Counted from the stretch's first letter, positions 30,896 to 40,066 are shown. The stretch is 40,229 nt of DNA from Butyrivibrio sp. (GCA_016291375.1 JAEEXE010000027.1:1-40229), one strand, 5' to 3'. The notes: a model not told the origin generated them from the sequence alone. A program made the numbers and translations.

Positions 30896-32038
30896 TTGGG
30901 TTACGTCTTCTACTATGTCGAGGCACAATTGGCCTGTATTTTTCTACTTGGCCTGCTTCTTTTCAAGATAAATAAAGGTATCAACAAACAGCTTACACAG
31001 ATTTATTTGGGAAATCTTATTATCACGCTTATTGTTTATTCTGCGGCGGAGATTTTCTGGGCACTTGTGGACGGTGGCTGCCTTGGCAGATCCATGACAC
31101 TTGTGTACCTTTCCAATATTTTTACCTACATATTACTCAGCATAGCTGCGTATATCTGGTTCATTCTCTCTGAGATCATGCAAAAAGAGAAGTATATTGA
31201 GGTTGACTTTAATAGGGTGCTTTTGAGTATTCCTATTTGGATTGCGGCATTTTTGTGTATTACAGCCTATAGAACCGGTCTTGTTTATTATGTTGATGAG
31301 AATAACGTTTTGAGGGGAGGAAGACTCTATTTTATCCTGGTGCTTGTTCCCTTCGGCTATATGATCGCAGCATCTTTTAACGCCTTTAGAAGGGCATTTT
31401 GCAGGAATATATACACAGACAGATACATATATCTTATGATAGGTCTTTTCCCTGTGGCTCCAATTGTGCTTGGAATATTGCAGGCTATGTACTGGAGAAT
31501 TCCTTTCCTGTGCTATGGTGAAGTTGCAGCAGTATTCTATCTGTATAGTACGTACATGGATAACATGATATCCATAGATCCGCTCACACAGCTCAATAAC
31601 AAGAATCAGATGTACAAATATCTTACACAGAAGATGCATGTGGAGGATCCGGAGCTGCCGCTGTTTATCCTTATGGTTGATGTGGACAATTTCAAGGCTA
31701 TCAATGATAATTACGGATACAGTGAGGGAGACAAGATCCTTGTGAGAGTAGCGGGAGCTATTAAGGATGCCTGCCAGGGTCCGAGAAACAGATTCTTTAT
31801 TTCAAGATATGGCGGGGATGAATTTATAATAGTTGCCGAGATGGCATACAGAGCTGAGGCAAGCTGGCTTGCGGATCAGATTAAGAGTAATGTCAAAAAA
31901 CTTGAAGCAAGTATCGGAAGTCCTTATCAGCTTTCCGTAAGTGTGGGAATCGCTCAGTATGACTTTGAGCAGCCCATAACAATACAGTCCTTCATTGCCA
32001 GAGCAGATTCCGATCGTTATCAGCATAAACGCGGATGA
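30896..32038 (+). CDS. Membrane GGDEF protein, diguanylate cyclase
   Basis: The 380-residue protein has about seven spans over residues 1-215 and a GGDEF domain over 220-375. The active motif is RYGGDEF (304-310), and DPLTQLNNK and VDVDNFKAINDNYGYSEGD are intact, so it should make c-di-GMP from two GTP. The inhibitory I-site RxxD is absent from the usual place before GGDEF. The TTG start at 30896 has GGAGG 8 bases before it. The PilZ gene upstream is a candidate effector. Confidence 0.9.
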   Translation: MGYVFYYVEAQLACIFLLGLLLFKINKGINKQLTQIYLGNLIITLIVYSAAEIFWALVDGGCLGRSMTLVYLSNIFTYILLSIAAYIWFILSEIMQKEKYIEVDFNRVLLSIPIWIAAFLCITAYRTGLVYYVDENNVLRGGRLYFILVLVPFGYMIAASFNAFRRAFCRNIYTDRYIYLMIGLFPVAPIVLGILQAMYWRIPFLCYGEVAAVFYLYSTYMDNMISIDPLTQLNNKNQMYKYLTQKMHVEDPELPLFILMVDVDNFKAINDNYGYSEGDKILVRVAGAIKDACQGPRNRFFISRYGGDEFIIVAEMAYRAEASWLADQIKSNVKKLEASIGSPYQLSVSVGIAQYDFEQPITIQSFIARADSDRYQHKRG

Positions 32039-32108
32039 GCCCTTCGCCGGCACTACGCATTGTTAAAACTCATGCTAAGAACCCATTACTTTGGGGTCCT
32101 GACAGAAG

Positions 32109-32204
32109 TCAGAACACGAGCTTTGTAATGAAGTTAATGAGAAGTCCTGCGAGTATGAAGCCTGCAAGGATTGCAATAGCGTATATATATTTCATTCGTG
32201 CCAT
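32109..32204 (-). CDS. Small membrane protein (31 residues)
   Basis: On the minus strand ATG at 32204, preceded by GGAG at 8 bases, reads MARMKYIYAIAILAGFILAG then LLINFITKLVF and a TGA at 32109-32111. It is basic at the N-terminus and then one membrane span. It resembles other single-span small membrane proteins, and a weak hairpin follows the stop. It is well below gene-caller limits. Whether it is a toxin, regulator or structural peptide is unknown. Confidence 0.55.
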   Translation of the reverse strand: MARMKYIYAIAILAGFILAGLLINFITKLVF

Positions 32205-32289
32205 CGTTATTACTCCGTGAAATTCTTTTTTGATATAGATACATATCTGTGGCAAAACAGCCGCTTCTTAAGAAAATGCTCTACTGTGG

Positions 32290-32301
32290 TATAATTATAA
32301 T
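32290..32301 (+). promoter_or_regulatory. Overlapping -10 boxes before the GH120 gene
   Basis: TATAAT occurs twice in a row (32290-32295 and 32296-32301). No good -35 is at the expected distance, so the promoter may need an activator. Confidence 0.45.
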
Positions 32302-32345
32302 GTGAGATTCACAAAAGGTCAAAACAGGATTTTTTGGAGGCGGAT

Positions 32346-35096
32346 ATGCAGATTTACGTAGCAGACAGCGTGTTAAGAAGCGGAGACGGTTCTATCGATC
32401 ATCCTTTTAAGACTGTTTCCGAGGCGGCTTTAGTAGCCGCAGAAGGCGACGTGGTTATTATTGCGCCGGGGATTTACAGAGAGTGGGTCAGACCGGCTTG
32501 TTCCGGAACTAAGGATAAGCCGATCACATATAAGGCAGCATCCAAGGGGGATGTTGTGATCACGGGAGCTGAGGTTTTAAGCGACTGGGAGGCTTTTGAG
32601 AATGTGTGGAGGGTTCGCATTCCCAACAGCTATTTTGGAGATTATAACCCTTATACAGATGTTATTCATGGGGACTGGTTCTTTGCAAGCAAAGACGAGA
32701 CACCTCATACCGGAGAAGTATATCTAAACGGAAGATCTATGCTGGAAGTATTTGATCTTTCATATTGCATGCATCCTGTGGAAGATAAGAGATCATGGGA
32801 CATTGCATCAACAAATCTTGTGTGGTTTACTGCTCAGGAAGACGACACAACAGTTATCTATGCCAATTTTGGAGAACTTGACCCCAACAGGGAGAATGTG
32901 GAGTTCTCAGTCCGTAAGGCATGTTTTTTCCCATCAAGAATAGGCATCAATTATATTACTGTTTCTGGCCTTACCATCAGGCAGGCTGCAACGCAGTGGG
33001 CGCCACCGACAGCTTTTCAGGAGGGCATGATAGGTCCAAACTGGTCTAAAGGCTGGATAATCGAAGACTGCGAGATTTCTGAGTCTAAGTGCTGCGGTAT
33101 CAGTCTTGGCAAGTATTTTCAGGCCGGCAGCAACAACAAGTGGACGAGCTTTTGGTTAAAAGATGGAACGCAGACCCAGAGGGATGCAGTATGCCAGGCA
33201 GTCAATGAAGGCTGGGATAAAAAGAATGTGGGCTCACATATAATAAGGCGCTGCGATATTCACGACTGCGGACAGACAGGTATCGTTGGTCATATGGGCG
33301 GTGCTTTCTGTACAATAGAAGATAATCATATTCATCATATCAATATCAAACACAATCTAAGAGGCGCTGAGATAGCTGGTATCAAGTTACATGCGGCTAT
33401 AGACACTCAGATTAGGCGCAATCATATCGATCACTGTACCAGAGGTATATGGCTTGACTGGGAGGCTCAGGGCACAAGAGTTAATCTTAATTTCATGCAC
33501 GACAATGTTCCGCCTAAGGGAACTGTAATAGAAGATGAGCTGTCTCTTGGAGAAGATATCTTTATAGAGGTTTCCCACGGCCCTACGCTTGTTGATCACA
33601 ACCTGCTGCTCTCTGATATTGCTGCAAGGATAAGCACTCAGGGCATAGCCTTTGTACATAATCTTATAGCAGGCTCTTTTACCTATGTAGGACAGGGTAC
33701 CGGCAATCTTGGAAAGAGATTTGCATCCGACAGATATACGCCGTATCATGTGCCTCATTCAACAAAGATTGCAGGCTTTATGACTATCCTTCACGGTGAT
33801 GCAAGATTTTATAACAACATCTTTATACAGCAGCCTGTCAGGGAAGATCTGGTTAATTACTGCGTATCCAATAATCGCGATACAATGGATCTTAATAACT
33901 TTATATGCGGAACAATTCCCTACAACAATTATCCTATGCCTTCCGAGTATTTCGAAAGATTTAAGGGTAATGCCATGGAGCTTTACGGCAATAATGATAT
34001 CTACTATGATCATCTGCCGGTATATCTTGGAGGAAATGCGTACTTTAACGGAGCGCGCCCTTGCGACAACGAGGGCTTTTGCCATGTGGACAAGGATCAC
34101 AAGATAACGCTCTACATTGATGAGACTGACGGAAGATATACGATTCATACCAATCTGTATGAATTCCTTCCAAGAGGCTTTACTGTGCCGGTTAACAGTA
34201 AGAGCCTCGGAAATGCCTTTGAATCCGAGCAAAGATTTGAAAATCCTGACGGAAGCAGTATCTCTTTTGACACTGATTATTTCGGGCGTAAAAGAGGAAG
34301 AGCCCCCGTATCGGGACCTTTTGAGGAGTGCGGAAGCGACAGATTCACCGTGCAGACTCCTTACGACTATTCTCACAGGATCAGCCATAAGGAAAAAGGC
34401 AGGATAGAAGATAAGGTTGCCACCGGGCAGGTGATATTCGGCGTCGACACCAGGGCCGTGACCTTCCAAGAAAAAGAGAATGTCGCGGATGATAAGGGAA
34501 GCGGCATGAATATCCAAGAAAAAGAGAATGTCGCGGATAATAAGGGAAGCGGCGTTAATTACGAGGGAAATGAGAATATCGCTGATTATGAGGACGAGGT
34601 GACAGAGATAAACGCAGGCATCATGATAACAGGGTGCACCAATGCGGGTATCAGCTTTCCCTATGAGGGAGGACTTTTTAAAGTCAGCGATATGTTCGCA
34701 AAAGGAAATGAAGCATGGCTCTATGATAGTGAAGCTAAGAAACTTGTAGAACTTGACTGCGAGTACGGTATATATCACAATATGAAGAAGTGGTCTATCG
34801 GCGCGCCTCAGTCAATTGATGCCGCTATGGATGCAAATGCTGAAGGTTTGGTGAGGACAGCCGGGACTTTATTGTGTATACTTAGTAAGAGTATGCCTCA
34901 TGATCCCGAGGATACCTGTGGTACAATACAGGATAGAGTCAATAACGGGATAGAGCCCAAGGGCATTGAGATGAGGTTCACTCCCAAGCATTTAAAATTT
35001 ATCAGAGGAAAGAAGTTTATTACCTTGGAAGATGTTATCTACAGAGTCAGCCGCGGCGACATGGAGATTGTAACCGAGAGACTTGAAAATATCTAA
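32346..35096 (+). CDS. GH120 family beta-xylosidase-like enzyme with long C-terminal extension
   Basis: The 916-residue parallel beta-helix protein matches GH120, typified by XylC of Thermoanaerobacterium: ITYKAASKGDVVITGAEVLS, QAATQWAPPTAFQEG, MIGPNWSKGWIIEDCEIS, CDIHDCGQTGIVGHMGG and IAGIKLHAAIDTQIRRNHID. The likely nucleophile is D371 in GIWLDWEAQGT and the acid/base E408 in FIEVSHGP. No signal peptide is present, so it acts on imported xylo-oligosaccharides. It is about 280 residues longer than XylC: a linker with an exact-style 16-residue repeat (EKENVADxKGSG) and a separate C-terminal domain of about 160 residues follow the helix. GGAGG lies 5 bases before the ATG. It heads a likely four-gene unit. 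Confidence 0.9.
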   Translation: MQIYVADSVLRSGDGSIDHPFKTVSEAALVAAEGDVVIIAPGIYREWVRPACSGTKDKPITYKAASKGDVVITGAEVLSDWEAFENVWRVRIPNSYFGDYNPYTDVIHGDWFFASKDETPHTGEVYLNGRSMLEVFDLSYCMHPVEDKRSWDIASTNLVWFTAQEDDTTVIYANFGELDPNRENVEFSVRKACFFPSRIGINYITVSGLTIRQAATQWAPPTAFQEGMIGPNWSKGWIIEDCEISESKCCGISLGKYFQAGSNNKWTSFWLKDGTQTQRDAVCQAVNEGWDKKNVGSHIIRRCDIHDCGQTGIVGHMGGAFCTIEDNHIHHINIKHNLRGAEIAGIKLHAAIDTQIRRNHIDHCTRGIWLDWEAQGTRVNLNFMHDNVPPKGTVIEDELSLGEDIFIEVSHGPTLVDHNLLLSDIAARISTQGIAFVHNLIAGSFTYVGQGTGNLGKRFASDRYTPYHVPHSTKIAGFMTILHGDARFYNNIFIQQPVREDLVNYCVSNNRDTMDLNNFICGTIPYNNYPMPSEYFERFKGNAMELYGNNDIYYDHLPVYLGGNAYFNGARPCDNEGFCHVDKDHKITLYIDETDGRYTIHTNLYEFLPRGFTVPVNSKSLGNAFESEQRFENPDGSSISFDTDYFGRKRGRAPVSGPFEECGSDRFTVQTPYDYSHRISHKEKGRIEDKVATGQVIFGVDTRAVTFQEKENVADDKGSGMNIQEKENVADNKGSGVNYEGNENIADYEDEVTEINAGIMITGCTNAGISFPYEGGLFKVSDMFAKGNEAWLYDSEAKKLVELDCEYGIYHNMKKWSIGAPQSIDAAMDANAEGLVRTAGTLLCILSKSMPHDPEDTCGTIQDRVNNGIEPKGIEMRFTPKHLKFIRGKKFITLEDVIYRVSRGDMEIVTERLENI
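34466..34553 (+). repeat. In-frame tandem repeat in the GH120 linker
   Basis: Two copies of a 40-base block (34466-34505 and 34514-34553) at a 48-base period encode QEKENVAD(D/N)KGSG, followed by a weaker third copy (EGNENIADYED). Recent DNA-level duplication is likely. Confidence 0.8.
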
Positions 35097-35124
35097 GGTA
35101 AGAAATAATGGTGTTAAAAGATCT

Positions 35125-36390
35125 ATGAACAGAAGTGCCAATTGGTATAAGCTCGATAATGCAGCCAAGATAGTTCCTTCGACTGCAAGAGGAGCCAATA
35201 CAAGAGTATTTAGGATTACTTGTGAGCTCAAGGAAGAAGTTGATAAGAATACACTTCAGACAGCTCTGGATGAGACTATAGAGGAGTTTCCGTTTTTTAA
35301 CTGTGTACTTCACAGGGGGATTTTCTGGTACTATCTTGAAGACAGCAATCTGAGAGCTGTCGTGGAAAAAGAGAGTACACCTGCGTGTCTCCCTCTCTAT
35401 ATTCCCGGACACAAGAACCTGCTATACAGAGTAAATTATTATGAAAAGAGAATCAATCTTGAGATGTTCCACGTTCTGGCGGACGGAACGGGGGCGTTCA
35501 TGTTCTTTAAGAATCTGATCATCAGATATCTTCAGTTAAAACATGGTCTGGAAGCGGATATCACTCCATTTGATGACTTTTCCATGGAGGAGAAGAACGG
35601 TGATGCTTTCAGGGACTTTTACAGCAAGCAAAAGGGGCTTAAACAGCTTCGCGAGATGTCTTCCGTAAGAGCATATCAGCTTTCGGGAGAGATCGACGAT
35701 AACCTTCTTCCTCATTTGCTGGAAGGTACTATTTCTGCCGGCAAATTCCTGGATGTTGCTCATAAGTACAACACAACCGTGGGAGTTATGTGTGTTGCGG
35801 TTTATATTAAGGCTGTGCTTCAGAGTATGAGTCTTTTCCAGCGTAAAAGACATATCGTTGTAAGCGTGCCCGTTAACCTGCGTCAGTTCTTTAAGAGCGG
35901 AACTGCACGCAATTTCTTTGGCGTTATCAATATCGATTACGATCCGGCTCAGGGAACCGGGGAACTTGAAGAGATAATCTCTTTTGTTGACAAGAGCTTT
36001 AAGGAAAAGCTTAGTTCTGAGAATATTCAGAAGACAATGAATTCTTATTCGGCGCTTGAGCACAACGTTGGAATCAAGATCATACCTCTTCCCATCAAGG
36101 ATATGGGAATCGGATTCTTTGACAGAAATGCCAAGAAGGGCGTTACAAGCTCAATGTCCAATCTGGGACAGATCAAGATGCCGGAAGAAGTGGAAGATTA
36201 TATAGACAGATTCAGCGCCTTTATGACAGCTGCGTCTCAGCAGATAACTGTGTGCTCTTATAAGGATAAGATGGTATTTGGTGAAGTCTCACCTTATAAG
36301 ACCCACAGAGTAATGCTCAATTTCTTTAGATGTCTCACGGATATGGGGCTTGAGGTTGAGCTTGGCAGCAATGATTATGATGAGGAGTAA
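35125..36390 (+). CDS. Condensation-domain-like acyltransferase (alcohol acetyltransferase type)
   Basis: The 421-residue protein has the HxxxDG acyltransferase motif in MFHVLADGTGAFMFFKN (H116, D120), as in condensation, BAHD and alcohol acetyltransferase families. The VSVPVNLRQFF and NFFGV blocks fit the DFGWG-side region of such enzymes loosely. It probably transfers an acetyl group from acetyl-CoA to a hydroxyl of a sugar or lipid. The start is uncertain: the ATG at 35125 has a poor ribosome binding site, and a TTG at 35083 would overlap the GH120 gene. It lies 28 bases after GH120 and 9 bases before the DUF6320 gene. Confidence 0.75.
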   Translation: MNRSANWYKLDNAAKIVPSTARGANTRVFRITCELKEEVDKNTLQTALDETIEEFPFFNCVLHRGIFWYYLEDSNLRAVVEKESTPACLPLYIPGHKNLLYRVNYYEKRINLEMFHVLADGTGAFMFFKNLIIRYLQLKHGLEADITPFDDFSMEEKNGDAFRDFYSKQKGLKQLREMSSVRAYQLSGEIDDNLLPHLLEGTISAGKFLDVAHKYNTTVGVMCVAVYIKAVLQSMSLFQRKRHIVVSVPVNLRQFFKSGTARNFFGVINIDYDPAQGTGELEEIISFVDKSFKEKLSSENIQKTMNSYSALEHNVGIKIIPLPIKDMGIGFFDRNAKKGVTSSMSNLGQIKMPEEVEDYIDRFSAFMTAASQQITVCSYKDKMVFGEVSPYKTHRVMLNFFRCLTDMGLEVELGSNDYDEE

Positions 36391-36399
36391 TGTTAGAAG

Positions 36400-37065
36400 A
36401 TGCAGATTTGTCCTAAATGTAAGATAAATATAAGAGGTAAAAAAGAGTGTTGCCCCCTTTGCCAGGGACAGCTCAAGAATGTAGAGGGTGCTGAAAATCC
36501 GGCTTTTCCTACACTTAAAAGAAAGGTAATGAGCCATATCACATTCCTTAAGATATGCACCTTTATTTTTGTTGCGGTGGAGATTGTTTTTGCAACTATA
36601 GATATTATGACGGGAAGGACGTATTCCTTCTTTGGACCGCTTATGCTGGGATTCCTGGCGGGATGGGTCACTATACTTACTACCGTTTACCTTAGGAATA
36701 ATATTCTAAAGGTCATAACCTGGGAGGTTATAGTAGCGATCGTGGTAGATATCTACATCGATCTCAAGACCGGATTCCATGGCTGGAGTGTTGAGTGGAT
36801 GGTTCCGATGACACTTATCGGACTTGCGATAGTTACACTTATTACTGCAATTGCCCTTAAGCTCAGACTTGATGAGTATATTTTCTACATCATCTTTGAT
36901 CTCATTATGGCTCTTGCGCAGATCTATTTCATTTATAAGGGAATGAATAAACTTCCTTGGCCTGTAGGTATCAGTATTATGTGTTATCTGATCCTGATTG
37001 CAGGAGTTGTTATCTTTAGATTCAGAGACCTAAAGAAGGCCTCGGAGAAGATGTTTAATATGTAA
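36400..37065 (+). CDS. DUF6320 membrane protein with zinc ribbon
   Basis: The 221-residue protein begins with a zinc ribbon (MQICPKCKINIRGKKECCPL followed by CQG, four Cys), then six membrane spans. This is the DUF6320 pattern found beside condensation-like acyltransferases in Lachnospiraceae. The function is unknown; a role in acetylation or export of a surface product is inferred from the neighbour. Nine bases separate it from the acyltransferase stop. Confidence 0.8.
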   Translation: MQICPKCKINIRGKKECCPLCQGQLKNVEGAENPAFPTLKRKVMSHITFLKICTFIFVAVEIVFATIDIMTGRTYSFFGPLMLGFLAGWVTILTTVYLRNNILKVITWEVIVAIVVDIYIDLKTGFHGWSVEWMVPMTLIGLAIVTLITAIALKLRLDEYIFYIIFDLIMALAQIYFIYKGMNKLPWPVGISIMCYLILIAGVVIFRFRDLKKASEKMFNM

Positions 37066-37103
37066 AAAGCGCGCTTTGAGCTGTGAAGCGCATTGAGGGG
37101 ATA

Positions 37104-38291
37104 ATGGACAAGAAACAGCGACTTGTAAAAAAGAACTTAAAGCACGGAGTTGCATTTGCCTCCAAATTCGGTGATTTCATAGAAACTTCTGTAGGAAAAG
37201 CTCTGGAAAACCATGATTATCTGGCATACGAGCTCCCTGAGAATCCGGAGAGCAACACATGGTACAGAGTCACTCTTGATAAGGGAATGTCAGGGGATGG
37301 CTCTGAGTATTATATCTATGTCAAGATCGGCGACCCTGATAAACTGTGTATTTTCTTTTCCGGGGGAGGTATGGCCTGGAATGAGTACACGGCCGCAAGG
37401 CCTGTAACTGTTGGAAAAGCCGCAGCATGGGAGCCTAATTTCTATTGGAACAATCTAAGACCATTTACCCAGATCTTTAATATCAATGTGGGCATAACGG
37501 ATATCAGTTCTCCCAAGAATCCGTTCAGAGACTGGAGTTTTGTTGTTGTAACCTACGCAACGGGAGATCTTCACGTAGGTAACAGCGATTATACGTACAA
37601 GACGGAGGATGGCGGCGAGGACGTCCTTCACTTCCATGGATATATCAATTTCCTTGAGAGTATGAAGGTTTCGAAACGTCTTTTTCCCAATCCCAAGAGA
37701 ATACTTATCGCCGGCAATTCCGCCGGGGCGTTTGCAGTACCGGCTCTTGCAGGAGAGATAGCAGACGACTGGTATCCCAAGACAGGCAGCATCACTCTTT
37801 TTTCAGACAGTGGCATGGTCTTGTACAAGAAGTGGCGCAAGACAGCTAAGACCATCTGGCAGAGCAAGGAGAGCATCTGGGAGCCTATTGTTTCTGATAA
37901 TATAACTCTTGACTGGTATAGGAACCTTTATAACAAATACGGTGACAGGTTCAGATATCTGTATTCAAGCTCGGAGAGGGATTATCTTCTGAGCGCATAT
38001 TACAATGAGATAGTTAACAAGAAATACAAGACGGATAAGAAGGTACAGGATGTGTACAAAAAACAGCTCACGGAGATGATAAGTGAGCTGAAGAAAATAA
38101 CACCATCTTTTGGCGTCTACGTCGATGACTTTAAGCTGCCCATTATAACTATGGGAGGAACGGTTCATACGAGCGTACGAGAACTACATTTCGCTGTGTT
38201 CACCCAGGATGGAATATCCATGGCTAAGTGGCTCGGCGACGCGGTAGATGGTAAAGTATATGACGTTGGTCTAAGACTTCTTGAAAAATGA
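37104..38291 (+). CDS. Pectin-acetylesterase-like alpha/beta hydrolase
   Basis: The 395-residue protein has the pectinacetylesterase features: WYRVTLDKGMSGDGSEYYIY, LCIFFSGGGMAWNEYTAARP (oxyanion-hole SGGG), the catalytic Ser in IAGNSAGAFAVP (S206), and FSDSGM. An acidic residue and His should follow near the C-terminus (VHTSVRELHF region). It would remove acetyl groups from polysaccharides. No signal peptide is visible, so it acts inside the cell or leaves by another route. The ATG at 37104 follows GAGGGGATA; the GTG at 37083 is less likely. It may reverse the acyltransferase reaction of its neighbour. Confidence 0.8.
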   Translation: MDKKQRLVKKNLKHGVAFASKFGDFIETSVGKALENHDYLAYELPENPESNTWYRVTLDKGMSGDGSEYYIYVKIGDPDKLCIFFSGGGMAWNEYTAARPVTVGKAAAWEPNFYWNNLRPFTQIFNINVGITDISSPKNPFRDWSFVVVTYATGDLHVGNSDYTYKTEDGGEDVLHFHGYINFLESMKVSKRLFPNPKRILIAGNSAGAFAVPALAGEIADDWYPKTGSITLFSDSGMVLYKKWRKTAKTIWQSKESIWEPIVSDNITLDWYRNLYNKYGDRFRYLYSSSERDYLLSAYYNEIVNKKYKTDKKVQDVYKKQLTEMISELKKITPSFGVYVDDFKLPIITMGGTVHTSVRELHFAVFTQDGISMAKWLGDAVDGKVYDVGLRLLEK

Positions 38292-38313
38292 TAAGAGAAT
38301 GAAAATCAGATGA

Positions 38314-38484
38314 TCAATCTACAAAACATTCCTCAATCTGTGCCTCATACTGGGGGCGAAGATCCTCGGGGATGTCGTATTCATCCAGTGCCTCGGATAC
38401 GGACCAGTGTTCGTTGATCATTGAGCGAAGAATGCTGCGAATAATATGGGAATCAAGAGCCTCCATTGTAGCAACACTATTCAT
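38314..38484 (-). CDS. Small acidic protein (56 residues)
   Basis: Minus-strand ATG at 38484 with GGAGG 8 bases before it reads MNSVATMEALDSHIIRSILR, then SMINEHWSVSEALDEYDIPE and DLRPQYEAQIEECFVD. It has three short helices and is acidic and soluble. The C-terminal SVSEALDEYDIPEDLRPQYE looks like a short helical repeat. No family is known. It is convergent with the esterase gene and is below the size limit of automatic calls. Confidence 0.6.
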   Translation of the reverse strand: MNSVATMEALDSHIIRSILRSMINEHWSVSEALDEYDIPEDLRPQYEAQIEECFVD

Positions 38485-38656
38485 TTTTCATACCTCCGTA
38501 AAAACATAAAAATACTTCTCTAACTACAATATATTGTAGCTCAAAAAAAATAAGATACAAGTATTGACAATAGATTTTTTTCGTAAATTTTCGTATGAGC
38601 AAATTTTTCACAGTAGTTTATTATTAAAATATGCAAAAACTATGAGGGGATGTTTC

Positions 38657-39916
38657 ATGCATATAATAGTGATCACGATTGTTCTATCTATAATAGGGCT
38701 TATTGCGTCTTTGGCATTTGTGGGGATAGTGCCTTCTTTTATAGCTCTTATCCTAAGTATCATTTGCTTTGTTCAAAAAAGATCCATAACCCGCGCAAGG
38801 GCTCTTGCCATGTCTTTGGTTGGAGTAATAGTTCCCATTATCATGTACATAAATTCGTACGGCTTTAACCTTCCCTATCCAAGAGAAGACGGTCTTATGA
38901 TTGTGCCGGGTATAATCTACGATAACTATTCCAATATGGGTTTTGGCATGGAATGGATAAAAAAAGTCCGGGCGGTAAACGAAGCCAAAGTATCTGAAGA
39001 AAATGCGGATAGCGAAGAAATGTCGGCGCAGGATGCGACATCTGCAGAAGATTCCTCTGATGATATGTATTATGTCAGCAATGGAATTAAGTCAGATGAC
39101 CCCAATTATATGGATATCAGTGCGGGTATGAACGATGGAGCTGATGCAGATAATAAAGATTCAGCTCAAAAAGACAGCGGTACCGGAAGTGATGAAGCGG
39201 TACATAGCGAAGATTCCATCGATACTTCACAGTATAATTCCGATATCTTCGAAAAGCTTGAGGATGTGACGGAGTCTTATGACAAGAAGCCGATAAGTGA
39301 CAAGATCGGAGCTTCCGATGACGATATGCCTTCCTATGGAGGCCTTCCTGTAGGAACTCTTTTGATTGCCCAGTATTTTAGAGAGGATGTGCACAATTGT
39401 AATCCTGTCCTTGTTCTTCAGAATAAGACGGGAAGAAGGTGCAGATACGAGTGCCGCTTTACCGCAAGGGATGAAGATGGTGAAGAACTGGCAATTTCTG
39501 AGAAGTGTGTTGAAGTCGTTGAAGATAATGACAAGTTTGTCCTTGAGGGAAGATTTGATAAGAATGAACTTGGGGGCAATATTCCCGCAATGTATGAGTT
39601 TTCCGTCACCAAGAGACTTCCCTATGAAAAAGATATGTCGCAAGATGTGGTTGTCTACACCAAGGAAAAGGGCAATTCTGTGGTGCTTGCGGCGGAGAAC
39701 CTCAGCGATAAGAAGGTTAAAGTAGATGCTTTCGTTCTGTTTTTTGACAAGGACGAGCTGGTTGATTGTATCTGGCTTATTCCTCATAACGAGGGAGATG
39801 TGTGCGTTACACCGGGAAGCATTGCCAGTATAAGCGGCGATGCGTACTACAGATTCGACAGGACAGAAACTTATTACACTGCCTATGAGGCGGTGGGAGA
39901 GAATACCGGAGAGTAG
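38657..39916 (+). CDS. Membrane-anchored acidic protein with beta-rich C-terminal domain
   Basis: The 419-residue protein has two N-terminal spans (IVITIVLSIIGLIASLAFVG and FIALILSIICFV, then a third at VGVIVPIIMYIN), a long Asp/Glu/Ser-rich linker, and a beta-rich C-terminal domain. That domain resembles extracellular FxLyD-like stalk domains (LVLQNKTGRRCRYECRFTAR, LAAENLSDKKVKVDAFVLFF). It is a likely surface-exposed protein of unknown role. The start at 38657 (MHIIVIT) has AGGGG 8 bases before it; the longer frame from 38564 is not used. A terminator follows. Confidence 0.7.
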   Translation: MHIIVITIVLSIIGLIASLAFVGIVPSFIALILSIICFVQKRSITRARALAMSLVGVIVPIIMYINSYGFNLPYPREDGLMIVPGIIYDNYSNMGFGMEWIKKVRAVNEAKVSEENADSEEMSAQDATSAEDSSDDMYYVSNGIKSDDPNYMDISAGMNDGADADNKDSAQKDSGTGSDEAVHSEDSIDTSQYNSDIFEKLEDVTESYDKKPISDKIGASDDDMPSYGGLPVGTLLIAQYFREDVHNCNPVLVLQNKTGRRCRYECRFTARDEDGEELAISEKCVEVVEDNDKFVLEGRFDKNELGGNIPAMYEFSVTKRLPYEKDMSQDVVVYTKEKGNSVVLAAENLSDKKVKVDAFVLFFDKDELVDCIWLIPHNEGDVCVTPGSIASISGDAYYRFDRTETYYTAYEAVGENTGE

Positions 39917-39927
39917 AAAAGGATAAA

Positions 39928-39968
39928 AGAGGCTGTAAAGATGTTGTCTGCTTTTGCAGCCTCTTTTT
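39928..39968 (+). terminator. Rho-independent terminator
   Basis: agaggctgtaaa pairs with tttgcagcctct (one wobble) around a 13-base loop, followed by five T residues. Confidence 0.8.
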
Positions 39969-40009
39969 CGTGAAACAGCAAATATTTATTGTAAATCAAT
40001 AAAAATATA

Positions 40010-40040
40010 TTGCAAAGCAAAAAGTGATGTGATATATAAT
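40010..40040 (+). promoter_or_regulatory. Promoter of the last gene
   Basis: TTGCAA at 40010-40015 and TATAAT at 40035-40040 with a long spacer of 19 bases. The imperfect direct repeat attgtaaatcaat / attgcaaagcaaa lies over the -35, suggesting a regulator site. Confidence 0.5.
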
Positions 40041-40066
40041 AGTTATACAAGTACTTGGAGGAAATT

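Noticed and set aside
33759..34778. Long open frame on the minus strand (339 codons) inside the GH120 gene
   Set aside because: Shadow of the GH120 gene: no ribosome binding site, product resembles no protein, opposite coding frame is clearly real.
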